Counted from the first letter of the stretch, positions 46,016 through 54,602 are shown. The stretch is 64,000 bases of DNA from Cytophagaceae bacterium (GCA_027486845.1 JAIXOL010000053.1:97829-161828); one strand, 5' to 3'. Numbers and translations are program-made. Notes: a model not told the origin generated them from the sequence alone.

Positions 46016-47458
46016 ATGAAATTACTTTTATTTATCTTTTTACAGATTTTTAACCCACTCGAACGCCTAAAAAAACTAGTTGATAGCGCGCAAAATGACC
46101 CCGAAATTCGTAATGGAGTTGTTGCAGTATCCATTCGTTCGACCCAAACAGGTGAGTATAAATTGCAATACAATGCCCATAAATCGGTCAATTCTGCATC
46201 GGTTTTAAAGTTGGTTTCAACGGCTTCGGCTTTGTCAGTTTTAGGGATAAATTATCGTTTTCAAACGTTTTTAGAATATGATGGCGTAATTGTAGATAGT
46301 GTTTTACAAGGAAATGTTTATATTAGAGGAACTGGAGACCCTTCCTTAGGCTCGGCAAGAATCGGGTCGAGCGTTGATTTGATATCAAAGATTTTTGCTC
46401 AAAAAATCAAAAATTACGGAATTAAGAAAATCGAAGGAAGTATTTTGGGTGATGGCTCAGTTTTTTCTGTTAATACTTTGTCCGATTCTTGGATTTGGGG
46501 CGATATTGGCAATTATTATGGTGCAGGAATCAATGGTCTTAATATTAATGAAAACCTTTACTCGGTTTACTTCAAACAAAGCAAACGAGTAGGAGATTTT
46601 GCTCCAATTACCAAAACTATTCCAGAAATTCCAAACTTAAAAAATATCAATAAAGTAACTGTTGCTGAGCGAGCTTCAGGTGATAATGTGTTGCTTTACA
46701 GTACACCATTTAGTTCTACTGTTTTTTCAGAAGGAACAATTCCAGCGGGAGAAAATGAGTTTTCAGTAAAAGGAGCAATACCTGACCCGCCAACATTTTT
46801 TGCCTATCAAGTCCAAAAAAACTTTGTATTAGTTGGTGGAATAATTGAGAAACCAACGATTTCGTTGCAAAACTATAAAACATCCGAAGGTTATTATCCA
46901 AAAAAGCGATGTGTAGTTTTCATCTATAATTCACCGCCATTATCAAGTTTGGTCAAAGATTGCAATTTTCATAGTATCAATCTTTATGCGGATGCTTTTC
47001 TAAAATCGGTTGGCTATCATTTATCAAAAGATGGTAGTTTTGATTCAGCAGTGAAGATTCAAAAACAATTATGGTTGCAGAAAGGCGTTGATTTACAAGG
47101 TTTTATGACTCGTGATGGCAGCGGGCTTTCTCCTTCTGGAGTCCTAACTGCTAATAATTTAACGGATATTCTCTACAAAATGAAAACTGATACTGCTTTC
47201 CCCGAATACTATTCTTCGATTCCTATTGTAGGAATTAACGGAACCGTCCATAATTTGTGTAAAGGCTCAAAAGCTCAAGGAAATGTGCGAGCAAAAAGTG
47301 GCTCAATTAGCAGTACAAGGGCTTTTTCGGGGTATTTCACTGCATTAAATGGAGAAATGATGTCGTTTACTTACATCATAAATCGTTATGCCGATGGTGC
47401 CGACCGAAAAGTAAGTCGTTATTTGGAAGAAATGATGAAATTGATGGTGGAGATTTAA
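46016..47458 (+). CDS. dacB: D-alanyl-D-alanine carboxypeptidase/endopeptidase (PBP4 family, S13)
   Basis: 480 residues. The serine-lysine triad motifs are in order: SVLK (in NSASVLKLVST, near 60) as SxxK, SIN (HSINLYADAF, near 321) as SxN, and KSG (RAKSGSISSTRAFSG, near 425) as KTG. An insert between the first two is typical of PBP4. It trims peptide cross-links in the periplasm. The hydrophobic leader MKLLLFIFLQIF is short for a signal peptide. Convergent with the haemoglobin gene. Confidence 0.88.
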   Translation: MKLLLFIFLQIFNPLERLKKLVDSAQNDPEIRNGVVAVSIRSTQTGEYKLQYNAHKSVNSASVLKLVSTASALSVLGINYRFQTFLEYDGVIVDSVLQGNVYIRGTGDPSLGSARIGSSVDLISKIFAQKIKNYGIKKIEGSILGDGSVFSVNTLSDSWIWGDIGNYYGAGINGLNINENLYSVYFKQSKRVGDFAPITKTIPEIPNLKNINKVTVAERASGDNVLLYSTPFSSTVFSEGTIPAGENEFSVKGAIPDPPTFFAYQVQKNFVLVGGIIEKPTISLQNYKTSEGYYPKKRCVVFIYNSPPLSSLVKDCNFHSINLYADAFLKSVGYHLSKDGSFDSAVKIQKQLWLQKGVDLQGFMTRDGSGLSPSGVLTANNLTDILYKMKTDTAFPEYYSSIPIVGINGTVHNLCKGSKAQGNVRAKSGSISSTRAFSGYFTALNGEMMSFTYIINRYADGADRKVSRYLEEMMKLMVEI

Positions 47459-47477
47459 TTATGTACAATTGGATAGA

Positions 47478-47506
47478 GTAGAGACAAGGCACTGCCTTGT
47501 CTCTAC
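47478..47506. repeat. 14-bp palindrome with GTAGAGAC core
   Basis: GTAGAGACAAGGCA (47478-47491) and its exact reverse complement (47493-47506) are separated by one base. It lies between the convergent dacB and truncated haemoglobin genes and shares GTAGAGAC with the repeat at 775-830. Without a T-run it looks more like a dispersed palindrome than a classic terminator. Confidence 0.75.
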
Positions 47507-47516
47507 AATTAATATA

Positions 47517-47885
47517 TTATTGACCGTTAAATTTGGAATTCATAATCTGTCCAATTTCGAGGGCTTTGTTTTTTAGGAAATCGGCTCTTTTGCCTAGAAA
47601 AAGCGAGTCGGTTGTTAGAAACCATAGTGCCAACCATTGTTCAAAACGCTCAGTCGTAAGTGGGTGTTTTTCATTTGCTTGTAGGTGAACCCACATCATA
47701 CCGCCTGTATAACTTCCTGTTTGAAATAACCAATTTTCCCAAAAATTAACAACTCTTGTAATGTGCATATCCCAATGCTCTGCTGGCATCTCGAAAACTG
47801 GTGCGAGATTTGGCTCGTTATGTACTCTTTCGTAAAAATTATTGACCAATAATTCTATATCTGCTCTATTCTGAATATCGTCCAT
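47517..47885 (-). CDS. Group III truncated haemoglobin
   Basis: 122 residues from ATG at 47885 (MDDIQNRADIELL); the frame runs 11 codons further to a TTG, less likely. Family features: VNNFYERVHNEPNLAPVFEM at the start, WDMHITRVVNFWENWLFQTGSYTG, and the candidate proximal His in H-LQANEKHPLTTERFEQW. These proteins bind oxygen or NO through haem; roles in NO or redox protection are proposed for the group. Monocistronic. Confidence 0.9.
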   Translation of the reverse strand: MDDIQNRADIELLVNNFYERVHNEPNLAPVFEMPAEHWDMHITRVVNFWENWLFQTGSYTGGMMWVHLQANEKHPLTTERFEQWLALWFLTTDSLFLGKRADFLKNKALEIGQIMNSKFNGQ

Positions 47886-48004
47886 TTTGTAATTTTCTTT
47901 TGTAGGACAAGTTTTCAACTTGTCAAATGTTCATACAAAAGTAATTCTAAATCGTAAAAGGTGAATATGATTTTTCTCATAGAAAAAATATGTGTAAATT
48001 TTTT

Positions 48005-48054
48005 TTTGATAAAATGTAAAGTTTGTTTTACATTTGTTGCGTTAAAGTTTACAT
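48005..48054 (+). promoter_or_regulatory. Promoter with inverted-repeat operator for the membrane/HTH pair
   Basis: TTTG (48005-48008), a 20-base spacer and TACATTTG (48029-48036) match the Bacteroidota promoter. AAATGTAAA (48012-48020) and TTTACATTT (48027-48035) form a perfect 9-bp inverted repeat around 6 bases, filling the spacer and covering the -7 box. A further TTTACAT half-site at 48048-48054 is 21 bases, two helical turns, downstream of the right half. Binding by the HTH protein of the same operon is inference. Confidence 0.65.
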
Positions 48055-48087
48055 GAAAAAGCTATTACCTCAAAACATTTTCAAATT

Positions 48088-48597
48088 ATGGAACCAAGAT
48101 TCTTATTTCCCCATCGTTTCAAACTCATTGGATGGATTATAGCAATCCCATCAATTATTTTAGGTTTGTTTGTATTGATTAATGATTTACGTTTTGATTT
48201 TCTGACGGTCAAAGTACCAGTTAAGTATTTCTTTGCTGCTGAGTTTCTTTCTTCCGATGAAACAGGGAATGAGTTTTCTCTTTTCAATTTTACTGATGAA
48301 ATTGCTGTAATTGGTAGTATAATCGGTTTACTTTTGATAGCTTTTTCAAAAGTAAAAGTTGAAGATGAGTATGTGTCGCAGATTCGTTTGGAGTCACTTC
48401 AGTGGGCAATTTATTTGAATTTTGCCCTCCTCATTATTGCTACTTTATTAGTTTATGGGCTTGCATATTACATAGTGGCTATTTACAATATGATTACGCC
48501 ATTATTATTTTTTGTGGTTCGTTTCCACTACATACTCTTTTTTAAAAATAACGATAAGGGTACTGAACATCGCCCGATTCGCCCCACAGAATTATGA
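48088..48597 (+). CDS. Membrane protein paired with an HTH regulator
   Basis: 169 residues with four hydrophobic segments (about 11-31, 72-90, 107-130, 132-150) and a charged C-terminus. No catalytic motif is visible. The stop overlaps the start of the HTH gene (ATGA), so the two are translated together. Pairs of a small multi-span protein with a YozG-like HTH (such as DUF2975 with HTH) are widespread and thought to be signalling or stress-response units; I cannot assign the family firmly. Confidence 0.7.
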   Translation: MEPRFLFPHRFKLIGWIIAIPSIILGLFVLINDLRFDFLTVKVPVKYFFAAEFLSSDETGNEFSLFNFTDEIAVIGSIIGLLLIAFSKVKVEDEYVSQIRLESLQWAIYLNFALLIIATLLVYGLAYYIVAIYNMITPLLFFVVRFHYILFFKNNDKGTEHRPIRPTEL

Positions 48598-48794
48598 AAA
48601 ATAGAATCAGAATCGAACGAGCCATTTTGGATATTACACAAGCTGATTTGGCCGAAAAAATAAATGTGAGCCGACAGACAATCAATGCCATTGAAAGTAA
48701 CAAATATGTACCTTCAACGGTGTTGGCTTTGAAGATTGCACGTATCTTTGGCAAGAGCGTTGAAGAAGTTTTTGAGCTTGAAGAAAACGATTGA
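48594..48794 (+). CDS. Small Xre/YozG-type HTH regulator
   Basis: 66 residues, a complete Cro/CI-type helix-turn-helix: MKNRIRIERAILDITQADLA, then EKINVSRQTINAIESNKYVP and TVLALKIARIFGKSVEEVFELEEND. This compact form matches YozG-like regulators that act with a membrane partner. Overlaps the upstream membrane-protein gene by 4 bases. The inverted repeat in the shared promoter is its likely target. Confidence 0.88.
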   Translation: MKNRIRIERAILDITQADLAEKINVSRQTINAIESNKYVPSTVLALKIARIFGKSVEEVFELEEND

Positions 48795-48812
48795 AGCACA
48801 ATGTTCGTTATA

Positions 48813-48860
48813 TATGCAGCAATTCTGATAATTTTATTTTGAATTGCTGCATATTTCCTT
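48813..48860 (+). terminator. Terminator hairpin after the HTH gene
   Basis: ATATGCAGCAATTC (48813-48826) and GAATTGCTGCATAT (48841-48854) form a perfect 14-bp stem with a 14-base loop, followed by TTCCTTATATTT. The loop and right arm contain the -33 box of the next promoter, so terminator and promoter overlap. Confidence 0.75.
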
Positions 48861-48867
48861 ATATTTG
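48838..48867 (+). promoter_or_regulatory. Promoter of the GWxTD lipoprotein-rlmB operon
   Basis: TTTG (48838-48841), an 18-base spacer and TATATTTG (48860-48867) fit the Bacteroidota pattern, 23 bases before the ATG at 48891. Confidence 0.6.
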
Positions 48868-48890
48868 AATCTTTTAGAAATAAAACATTG

Positions 48891-50168
48891 ATGAAGAAAG
48901 CAATTATTTATAGCTTTTTGGTAGTATTTGCTGCTTGTACAACAAATAAAAAAATTCAGAAAGCACAGAAAGAGATTGATAAAACTGTGGCAGTGAGGCC
49001 GATAACCGTGGTAAAACCATTGGTCGTTGCCATAAAAAGCAGGTATCTATTAAAAGACTCTTCGGCTATTAGAATCTTTATGGAGTTGGATATTGAAAAT
49101 TTGAATAAACAGCGAGTAATTCAGCAGCTCAATGATAATTTTAGATTCAATTGGCTTTTGCAACCCGATTATGGAATCCGTGAAAGACTTGGTTCTGGGA
49201 AGATTGATTTAAACGAACAAAATATTTTGTTGAAAGAAGGCAAGGTTTTATTAAATTTTGAGATTCCACGTCCGAAAAACTTGGCAAAAGGATTACTTCT
49301 AACCGAAGTTTTTCAGTTAGAAGACAGCAAAAAATCGAATAATGATTTAGTAATTGATTTTAATGGAACTCGAATAAATGACCGTTTCGGTATTTATATT
49401 GATAATTTGACAATGCCAATTTTTAGGAATTTTATCAATAAAACAGATTCGTTTCAGTTGAAAAGTGTCATGAATCATCCTCGTGAATTATACTTGGTTC
49501 GATATAAAAATGATTTTACTGCCGCACAATCGCCGATGTCTACTTCGATTCGCCCAAGTATTGCGAGCCTTACAATTGAAGAAACGATTAAAGTACAGAC
49601 TAATACATCAATAAGATTATCGAATGAAGGACTTTATCAGATTGTAGAAGATACAAATTCGACAAGCACAGGATTTGGTTTTATGCTTGTGGATGAGCGA
49701 TATCCACGTCTGACTCGCCCAGAAAACTTGGTAAAACCGTTAATTTATATGAGTACGAGCCAAGAATTGAAGGCGGTAAATGAAAACCCAAATTCAAAAC
49801 AGGCTCTTGATAAATTCTTTTTGGCAATTACGAGCGGAAATCAGATGGTTTCTAAGAAAATTATCAAGAATTACTATCACCGAATTGAAGAAGCGAATCG
49901 CCTTTTTACCTCATACAAAGAAGGATGGAAAACCGATAAAGGTATGGTTTATACTGTTTTAGGCCCGCCAAATAAAGTGCAACGAAGCCGTGATCGTGAG
50001 GTTTGGGTGTATGCACAAAATACCAATTTTTCAGAAATTATATTTACATTTAATAGAAAACCAAACCAATTTACGGAAAATTATTATGAACTGGTTCGTT
50101 ATCCCGAATATCAGGCATATTGGTTTCCGTTTGTAGAAGCATGGAGAACAGGAAACGTAGTGGATTAG
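48891..50168 (+). CDS. GWxTD domain lipoprotein
   Basis: 425 residues from ATG at 48891; the TTG one codon earlier is not needed. The signal peptide ends in a lipobox, VFAACTTNKK, with candidate lipidated Cys18 or so. The C-terminal quarter has the defining GWKTDKGMVYTVLGPPNKV near 340 followed by VWVYAQ. The domain is common in Bacteroidota and Acidobacteria and of unknown function; it is probably outer-membrane or periplasm-facing. The rlmB start lies inside its last codons. Confidence 0.85.
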   Translation: MKKAIIYSFLVVFAACTTNKKIQKAQKEIDKTVAVRPITVVKPLVVAIKSRYLLKDSSAIRIFMELDIENLNKQRVIQQLNDNFRFNWLLQPDYGIRERLGSGKIDLNEQNILLKEGKVLLNFEIPRPKNLAKGLLLTEVFQLEDSKKSNNDLVIDFNGTRINDRFGIYIDNLTMPIFRNFINKTDSFQLKSVMNHPRELYLVRYKNDFTAAQSPMSTSIRPSIASLTIEETIKVQTNTSIRLSNEGLYQIVEDTNSTSTGFGFMLVDERYPRLTRPENLVKPLIYMSTSQELKAVNENPNSKQALDKFFLAITSGNQMVSKKIIKNYYHRIEEANRLFTSYKEGWKTDKGMVYTVLGPPNKVQRSRDREVWVYAQNTNFSEIIFTFNRKPNQFTENYYELVRYPEYQAYWFPFVEAWRTGNVVD

Positions 50169-50998
50169 GCCGCAGTTCAGAAGGCGGTTATCGTAAGCCC
50201 GAAGGCGACAATAAAACTGGATTTAAGAAAAAATATTTTGCAAAACCAACTCCTCCAGGCTTTGAGAAACCCTCGAAGCCAGATATTGTTTTTGGTGTAC
50301 AATCTGTTTTAGAAACCCTCAAAAGTACCAAAGAAATAGAAAAAATATTACTCCAAAGAGAATTTGGACATGGTGAAGTTGAAAAATTGGCTTTTGAAAG
50401 AGGTATTCCTGTACAAAGAGTGCCACTTGAAAAACTCAATCGTGTAACTATGAAAGTTCATCAAGGCATCATAGCATTTGTGTCAGCGGTGAATTATGCT
50501 AAAATGTCGAATATTGTGGCTGATACTTTTGAACGTGGCGATGTGCCTTTAATTTTGGTTCTCGATCGAATCACTGACGTACGAAATTTTGGAGCTATTT
50601 CTCGTACTGCCGAATGTGCAGGTGTAAATGCAATCGTAGTGCCAGCTCGTGGAGCAGCCCAAATTAATGCCGATGCCATGAAAACTTCCTCGGGTGCATT
50701 GACTCACTTGCCAGTTTGCCGTGAAAATAGTTTATCACAAGTAGTTAGCGAATTGCAACAATCCGGCGTTCAAGTAGTGGCCTGTACTGAAAAAGCAACT
50801 GCTGAACTATATGATATTGATTTTACATTACCAACTGCCATTTTGATGGGTTCGGAAGAAGATGGAATCTCAGATAATTTACTCGAACAAGCGGATTTCG
50901 CAACAAAGATTCCAATGATTGGAAAAATTGGCTCGTTAAACGTTTCAGTTGCGACAGGAGTGGTTTTGTACGAAGCAGTTAGACAGAGACAAAAATAA
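50141..50998 (+). CDS. rlmB: 23S rRNA (guanosine-2'-O)-methyltransferase RlmB-type (SpoU/TrmH)
   Basis: 285 residues from ATG at 50141, overlapping the GWxTD gene by 28 bases. The substrate-binding N-domain holds FGVQSVLETLKSTKEIEKIL. The SPOUT catalytic part has LDRITDVRNFGAISRTAECAG near 148 (motif 1), LMGSEEDGIS near 242 (motif 2) and IGSLNVSVATGVVLYE near 265 (motif 3). It 2'-O-methylates 23S rRNA, probably at G2251 by homology. The Lys/Gly-rich N-terminal extension is often seen in Bacteroidota. Confidence 0.9.
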   Translation: MENRKRSGLGRSSEGGYRKPEGDNKTGFKKKYFAKPTPPGFEKPSKPDIVFGVQSVLETLKSTKEIEKILLQREFGHGEVEKLAFERGIPVQRVPLEKLNRVTMKVHQGIIAFVSAVNYAKMSNIVADTFERGDVPLILVLDRITDVRNFGAISRTAECAGVNAIVVPARGAAQINADAMKTSSGALTHLPVCRENSLSQVVSELQQSGVQVVACTEKATAELYDIDFTLPTAILMGSEEDGISDNLLEQADFATKIPMIGKIGSLNVSVATGVVLYEAVRQRQK

Positions 50999-51024
50999 TG
51001 TCGAATTACTAATTAATCAATCAT

Positions 51025-51063
51025 AAAGAAGCCTTTGCTGTTATTAGTAAAGGCTTCTTTATG
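51025..51063. terminator. Intrinsic terminator between rlmB and aroK
   Basis: AAAGAAGCCTTT (51025-51036) and AAAGGCTTCTTT (51049-51060) form a perfect 12-bp stem with a 12-base loop, flanked by short A and T runs. It lies between convergent genes and can work in both directions. Confidence 0.85.
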
Positions 51064-51113
51064 TAGAATATAGGCGAACTGGAATAGCAACAGCGAACCG
51101 TTTCGCTCTATTA

Positions 51114-51635
51114 TTATTTTTTTCTTGAAAACTCAGCATCAATTATCCAAAGAATACTTTCGGGATCAGTATCGCCCTCAACCGTAATATCAGCTTTTTG
51201 ATATATCGGTAGACGTTCGTTATACTTTTCTGAGACAGTGTCAAAAAGTGATTTATTCTCTAAATCGAACAATGGTCGCTCATTTTTCTTTGAAACCTTC
51301 ATTCTTTCAACCAACATAGCTGGTTTTACATCTAAAAAAATACTGATACCATTTTCTTTGATATAGTCAAGACCATTATGGAAACAAGGCGTTCCACCAC
51401 CTGTTGCAACCACCATTTTACTATCTTTTAGTATTTTGTTGAGCTGTTGGTTTTCTATTTTCCTGAAATATTCCTCGCCATTTAAGCTAAATATTTCTGA
51501 AATTTTTTTACCTTCTGCAATTTCGATTCTTATATCTAAATCTATAAATTCATATCCGAGACTCTTCGCAATTTGTCGGCCGAGCGTACTTTTGCCCGAC
51601 GAAGGCATTCCTATCAAAAAAATATTTGTGGTCAT
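51114..51635 (-). CDS. aroK: Shikimate kinase
   Basis: 173 residues from ATG at 51635 (the TTG two codons upstream is rejected). Walker A GMPSSGKST near 9-17, shikimate-binding DLDIRIE near 34, GEEYFRKIENQQL, and GGGTPC near 79. It phosphorylates shikimate in the chorismate pathway. It follows the DoxX/thioredoxin gene at 20 bases and probably shares its transcript. Confidence 0.94.
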   Translation of the reverse strand: MTTNIFLIGMPSSGKSTLGRQIAKSLGYEFIDLDIRIEIAEGKKISEIFSLNGEEYFRKIENQQLNKILKDSKMVVATGGGTPCFHNGLDYIKENGISIFLDVKPAMLVERMKVSKKNERPLFDLENKSLFDTVSEKYNERLPIYQKADITVEGDTDPESILWIIDAEFSRKK

Positions 51636-51655
51636 TCTCAATTGGTTCTTCTATC

Positions 51656-52765
51656 TTATTTTAAATTTTCGGCTAAACTTTCTATTTTAGGAATACTATG
51701 ATTACCCCATTTTCCTTTCACTATACCATTTTGTAACAAAATCAAACAAGGATTTGTTCTTGCCATTGTTTTTAAAACCGTAGCATCAGCTGAGAAAAAT
51801 GGAGTTGTAATTCCATTAATCTCACTAAATTTCTGATAATCAGCTTGTATGACTGATGTCAGAATCATTGGCTTAATTTCTTTTGCTTCGGCTTCTTTTA
51901 TCAAAGATTTTAATTTGTTGATTTGTTCGTTATCAATGTTTTTTACATCTTTGAAAATTACAAGTAGTTTAGTGCCAACAAAAGTTGAATCTGTATAATT
52001 GTTTCCTTGTTGATCAGTAATCGAATAATCTGTGATTTTGGGCTTCAATTTATCTTCATTGAGCGTGACCATCGACAAGTATTTATAAGTAAGGGTATCC
52101 ATCAAAAACTCTTTTGCTACAATTTCTTCATTTGTTTTTTTATTCAAAAATGTAAATTCCATGATAGGTTTTACGCCAGTTGGTTTCATTTGCTCTGGAA
52201 TGCTTTTGTCGATTGCGTAAGGCAAGAAATCAATTGGTGGAAGGTAACGAATAGCGTAAATACCGATTCCAAACGAAATTGCTGTTACTAAGGCCATTAT
52301 AATGTTTAGATTCGAATTAGCGTACTTATTCCTAAAAGCAAAAATTACTAAAATAAAGACTGTTAAAAAAATATCTTTGTTAAATGATGTCCAAGGTTTA
52401 AGTTTTAAGAAATCTCCAAAACATCCGCAGTCCGTTACCTTATTGAAATATGCTGAATAGAAGGTCAAAAAAGTAAAGAAAATAATGATAATTAGCAATA
52501 ACCAAGAGGTAATTTTCATACGATAGGATAGGAGAGTAGCTACTCCCAAAATCACTTCTAAAGCACAAAAAATTAATGATAATGCTAATGAATTGTGGGC
52601 GAAAAACATAAATAAGCCTTGTAAAGAAGGCAAATCTTGGGCAAAAACCTCGAAATATTCTTCAAGTTTAATCCCTGTTCCCACAGGGTCAACGACTTTT
52701 ACGAAGCCCGAAAAAGTAAATATTACGCCAACAATAATGCGAGCAATTTGTGAAAATAGTTTCAT
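51656..52765 (-). CDS. BT_3928-type DoxX/MauE membrane protein with thioredoxin-like C-terminus
   Basis: 369 residues. The N-terminal half is a four- or five-helix DoxX/MauE-like domain (RIIVGVIFTFSGFVKVVDPVGTG near 9-31) with the Cys motif TDCGCFGDFLKLKPW near 111. A periplasmic segment follows, then a thioredoxin-like part (KLLVIFKDVKNID, and PFFSADATVLKTMARTNPCLILLQNG) whose classic CxxC is missing. This is the layout of the BT_3928 family, linked to redox chemistry at the membrane, exact role unknown. Gene order DUF1599, this gene, aroK is on one strand. Confidence 0.85.
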   Translation of the reverse strand: MKLFSQIARIIVGVIFTFSGFVKVVDPVGTGIKLEEYFEVFAQDLPSLQGLFMFFAHNSLALSLIFCALEVILGVATLLSYRMKITSWLLLIIIIFFTFLTFYSAYFNKVTDCGCFGDFLKLKPWTSFNKDIFLTVFILVIFAFRNKYANSNLNIIMALVTAISFGIGIYAIRYLPPIDFLPYAIDKSIPEQMKPTGVKPIMEFTFLNKKTNEEIVAKEFLMDTLTYKYLSMVTLNEDKLKPKITDYSITDQQGNNYTDSTFVGTKLLVIFKDVKNIDNEQINKLKSLIKEAEAKEIKPMILTSVIQADYQKFSEINGITTPFFSADATVLKTMARTNPCLILLQNGIVKGKWGNHSIPKIESLAENLK

Positions 52766-52900
52766 AAAATCTAATGAGTGAATGAATGATTGATAGTCTC
52801 AGAGAATAAATATATTCAAATTTAGATTCAAATTTTTATTCAAATAGTTAGTGTTTTATAAGGCCAGTAACTAATAACAAGTTTTCTAATAAATAAAAAA

Positions 52901-53452
52901 CTACTGCTGTCCTTGAGCTTGGCCGAGTTTTATTAAACAAAAAACAGCATAATTGATAATATCTTGATAGCCAGCCTTTATACCTTCCGAAACCAAAGTT
53001 TTTCCTTGGTTATCTTCTATTTGCTTGATTCTGAACAATTTCATCAAAATAATATCAGTCATCGAACTCACACGCATTTCACGCCAGGCTTCGCCATAAT
53101 CGTGGTTTTTGTTGAAAAGTAGCTCCATAACTTCTACCACATGCTTAGTGTATATGGATTTCAGATGCTCAAACGGAATTTCAAGTTCGGTACTGTTAAG
53201 CAAATCGGCTTGAATGAGAGCCATTACGCAATAATTTATGATACCAATAAATTCTGGCACTTCGCCTTCATCGACACGGCTAAAACCATTATCTTGTATG
53301 GTACGGATGCGTTGAGCTTTGATGAAAATTTGGTCGGTGATACTCGGTAAGCGTAAGATACGCCAAGAAGTGCCATAATCTTTGTTTTTCTTCTCGAAAA
53401 GATCTTGACAAATTTTGATGACATGGCGGTATTCAATTTCTGTTTGATTCAT
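52901..53452 (-). CDS. DUF1599 family protein
   Basis: 183 residues made of two related halves. KNKDYGTSWRILRLPSITDQIFIKAQRIRTI (about 18-48) repeats as KNHDYGEAWREMRVSSMTDIILMKLFRIKQI (about 112-142), each followed by a F/Y-x-D/G-I-I-N-Y segment. This internal duplication defines DUF1599, whose function is unknown; its fold is likely helical and MazG/dUTPase-like, which is inference. It is divergent from folP and upstream of the BT_3928-type gene, an order common in Bacteroidota. Confidence 0.87.
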   Translation of the reverse strand: MNQTEIEYRHVIKICQDLFEKKNKDYGTSWRILRLPSITDQIFIKAQRIRTIQDNGFSRVDEGEVPEFIGIINYCVMALIQADLLNSTELEIPFEHLKSIYTKHVVEVMELLFNKNHDYGEAWREMRVSSMTDIILMKLFRIKQIEDNQGKTLVSEGIKAGYQDIINYAVFCLIKLGQAQGQQ

Positions 53453-53526
53453 CTTTTATGTAATTGCCTGCTAGCTTTAGGTTCTATTTAATTTAGGAAA
53501 AAACAATTATTTCCAACCAAAAATAC

Positions 53527-53673
53527 TTTGACTGAGAAAAACGAATTGTTAGAACTTCTTAATAATTTAGGAAATCAATAAGCAAATCTCGTAAATCTTT
53601 TTAATCTTGGTACAGGTTCAATAGTTTGAATTATCTTTGACTCTAAAATTAATGAAATTGAAGTAGAAGGTTA
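53527..53673 (+). pseudogene. Possible short coding remnant
   Basis: One frame reads LTEKNELLELLNNLGNQ, stop, ANLVNLFNLGTGSIV, stop, IIFDSKINEIEVEG, stop. The composition is protein-like and only two stops interrupt it, suggesting the wreck of a small gene between DUF1599 and folP. No family is recognised and chance is a fair alternative. The folP -7 candidate lies inside it. Confidence 0.25.
53632..53639 (+). promoter_or_regulatory. -7 promoter element for folP
   Basis: TATCTTTG matches TAnnTTTG, 81 bases before the folP ATG. CTTG 22 bases upstream is a partial -33 box. Confidence 0.4.
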
Positions 53674-53720
53674 GTTGTCTATCTACTTGCAAAACTATAA
53701 AACTTCGGCTCTATAAACAA

Positions 53721-54602
53721 ATGACTTCTATAAGTATTAATCATAAACACGACCTAAATGGACCAGTTATTGGCCAAAAACTTATTGATTTGTCGAAACC
53801 GACTGTAATGGGAATCCTGAATATTACGCCCGATTCTTTTTTTTCGGGAAGTAGATTCACGCCTAATAGTAATCAAATTACCGATCAAGTTGGTAAAATG
53901 ATTGCCAATGGAGCCGTATTTATTGATATTGGTGGCTATTCGACTCGTCCAAATGCAGACGATGTGAGTGCTTCAGAAGAAATTGACCGAGTTACGCCAG
54001 TTATTGAAGTAATTTCCAAGGATTTTGGCGATGAAATAGCCATTTCAATTGATACCTTTAGAAGTAAAGTTGCTCGTGAAGCTGTGAATGCCGGAGCAAC
54101 AATCATCAATGATATTGCAGGAGGCAATTTGGACGAAGAAATGTTTCAGACCGTAGCTGAATTGCAAGTGCCATATATTTTGATGCATAGCAGAGGGAAT
54201 CCGCAGACAATGAACAAACTTAATGATTATAAAACGGGCGGCGTTCCGCATCTTACGCTTGCTGTAATTACTGAATTACAAGAAAAAGTAGCTAAACTGA
54301 GAGCTTTGGCAGTGAAAGATATAATCATTGACCCAGGTTTTGGATTTGCCAAAAATGCCAAACAAGGTTTTGATATGATGCGAAATTTGGAAGCCTTCAA
54401 AGTGATGGATTTGCCACTTTTAGTTGGAATTTCAAGAAAATCAATGATTTGGCGAACGCTTAATATCACAGCTGACGAAGCACTTAACGGTACAACTGCA
54501 CTTAATATGTACGCTCTCATGCAAGGAGCAAAAATCTTGCGTGTACATGATGTGAAAGAAGCAACAGAGACGATTCGGTTATTTGAGGAGTTGGAAAATT
54601 AG
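53721..54602 (+). CDS. folP: Dihydropteroate synthase
   Basis: 293 residues. Signatures: MGILNITPDSFFSGSRF near 31-47, FIDIGGYSTRPNA near 74, IINDIAGG near 131, ILMHSRGNPQ, DPGFGFAKNAKQGFDMM near 207 and VGISRKSMIWR near 236. It joins p-aminobenzoate to the pterin diphosphate in folate synthesis. Divergent from DUF1599. Confidence 0.95.
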   Translation: MTSISINHKHDLNGPVIGQKLIDLSKPTVMGILNITPDSFFSGSRFTPNSNQITDQVGKMIANGAVFIDIGGYSTRPNADDVSASEEIDRVTPVIEVISKDFGDEIAISIDTFRSKVAREAVNAGATIINDIAGGNLDEEMFQTVAELQVPYILMHSRGNPQTMNKLNDYKTGGVPHLTLAVITELQEKVAKLRALAVKDIIIDPGFGFAKNAKQGFDMMRNLEAFKVMDLPLLVGISRKSMIWRTLNITADEALNGTTALNMYALMQGAKILRVHDVKEATETIRLFEELEN

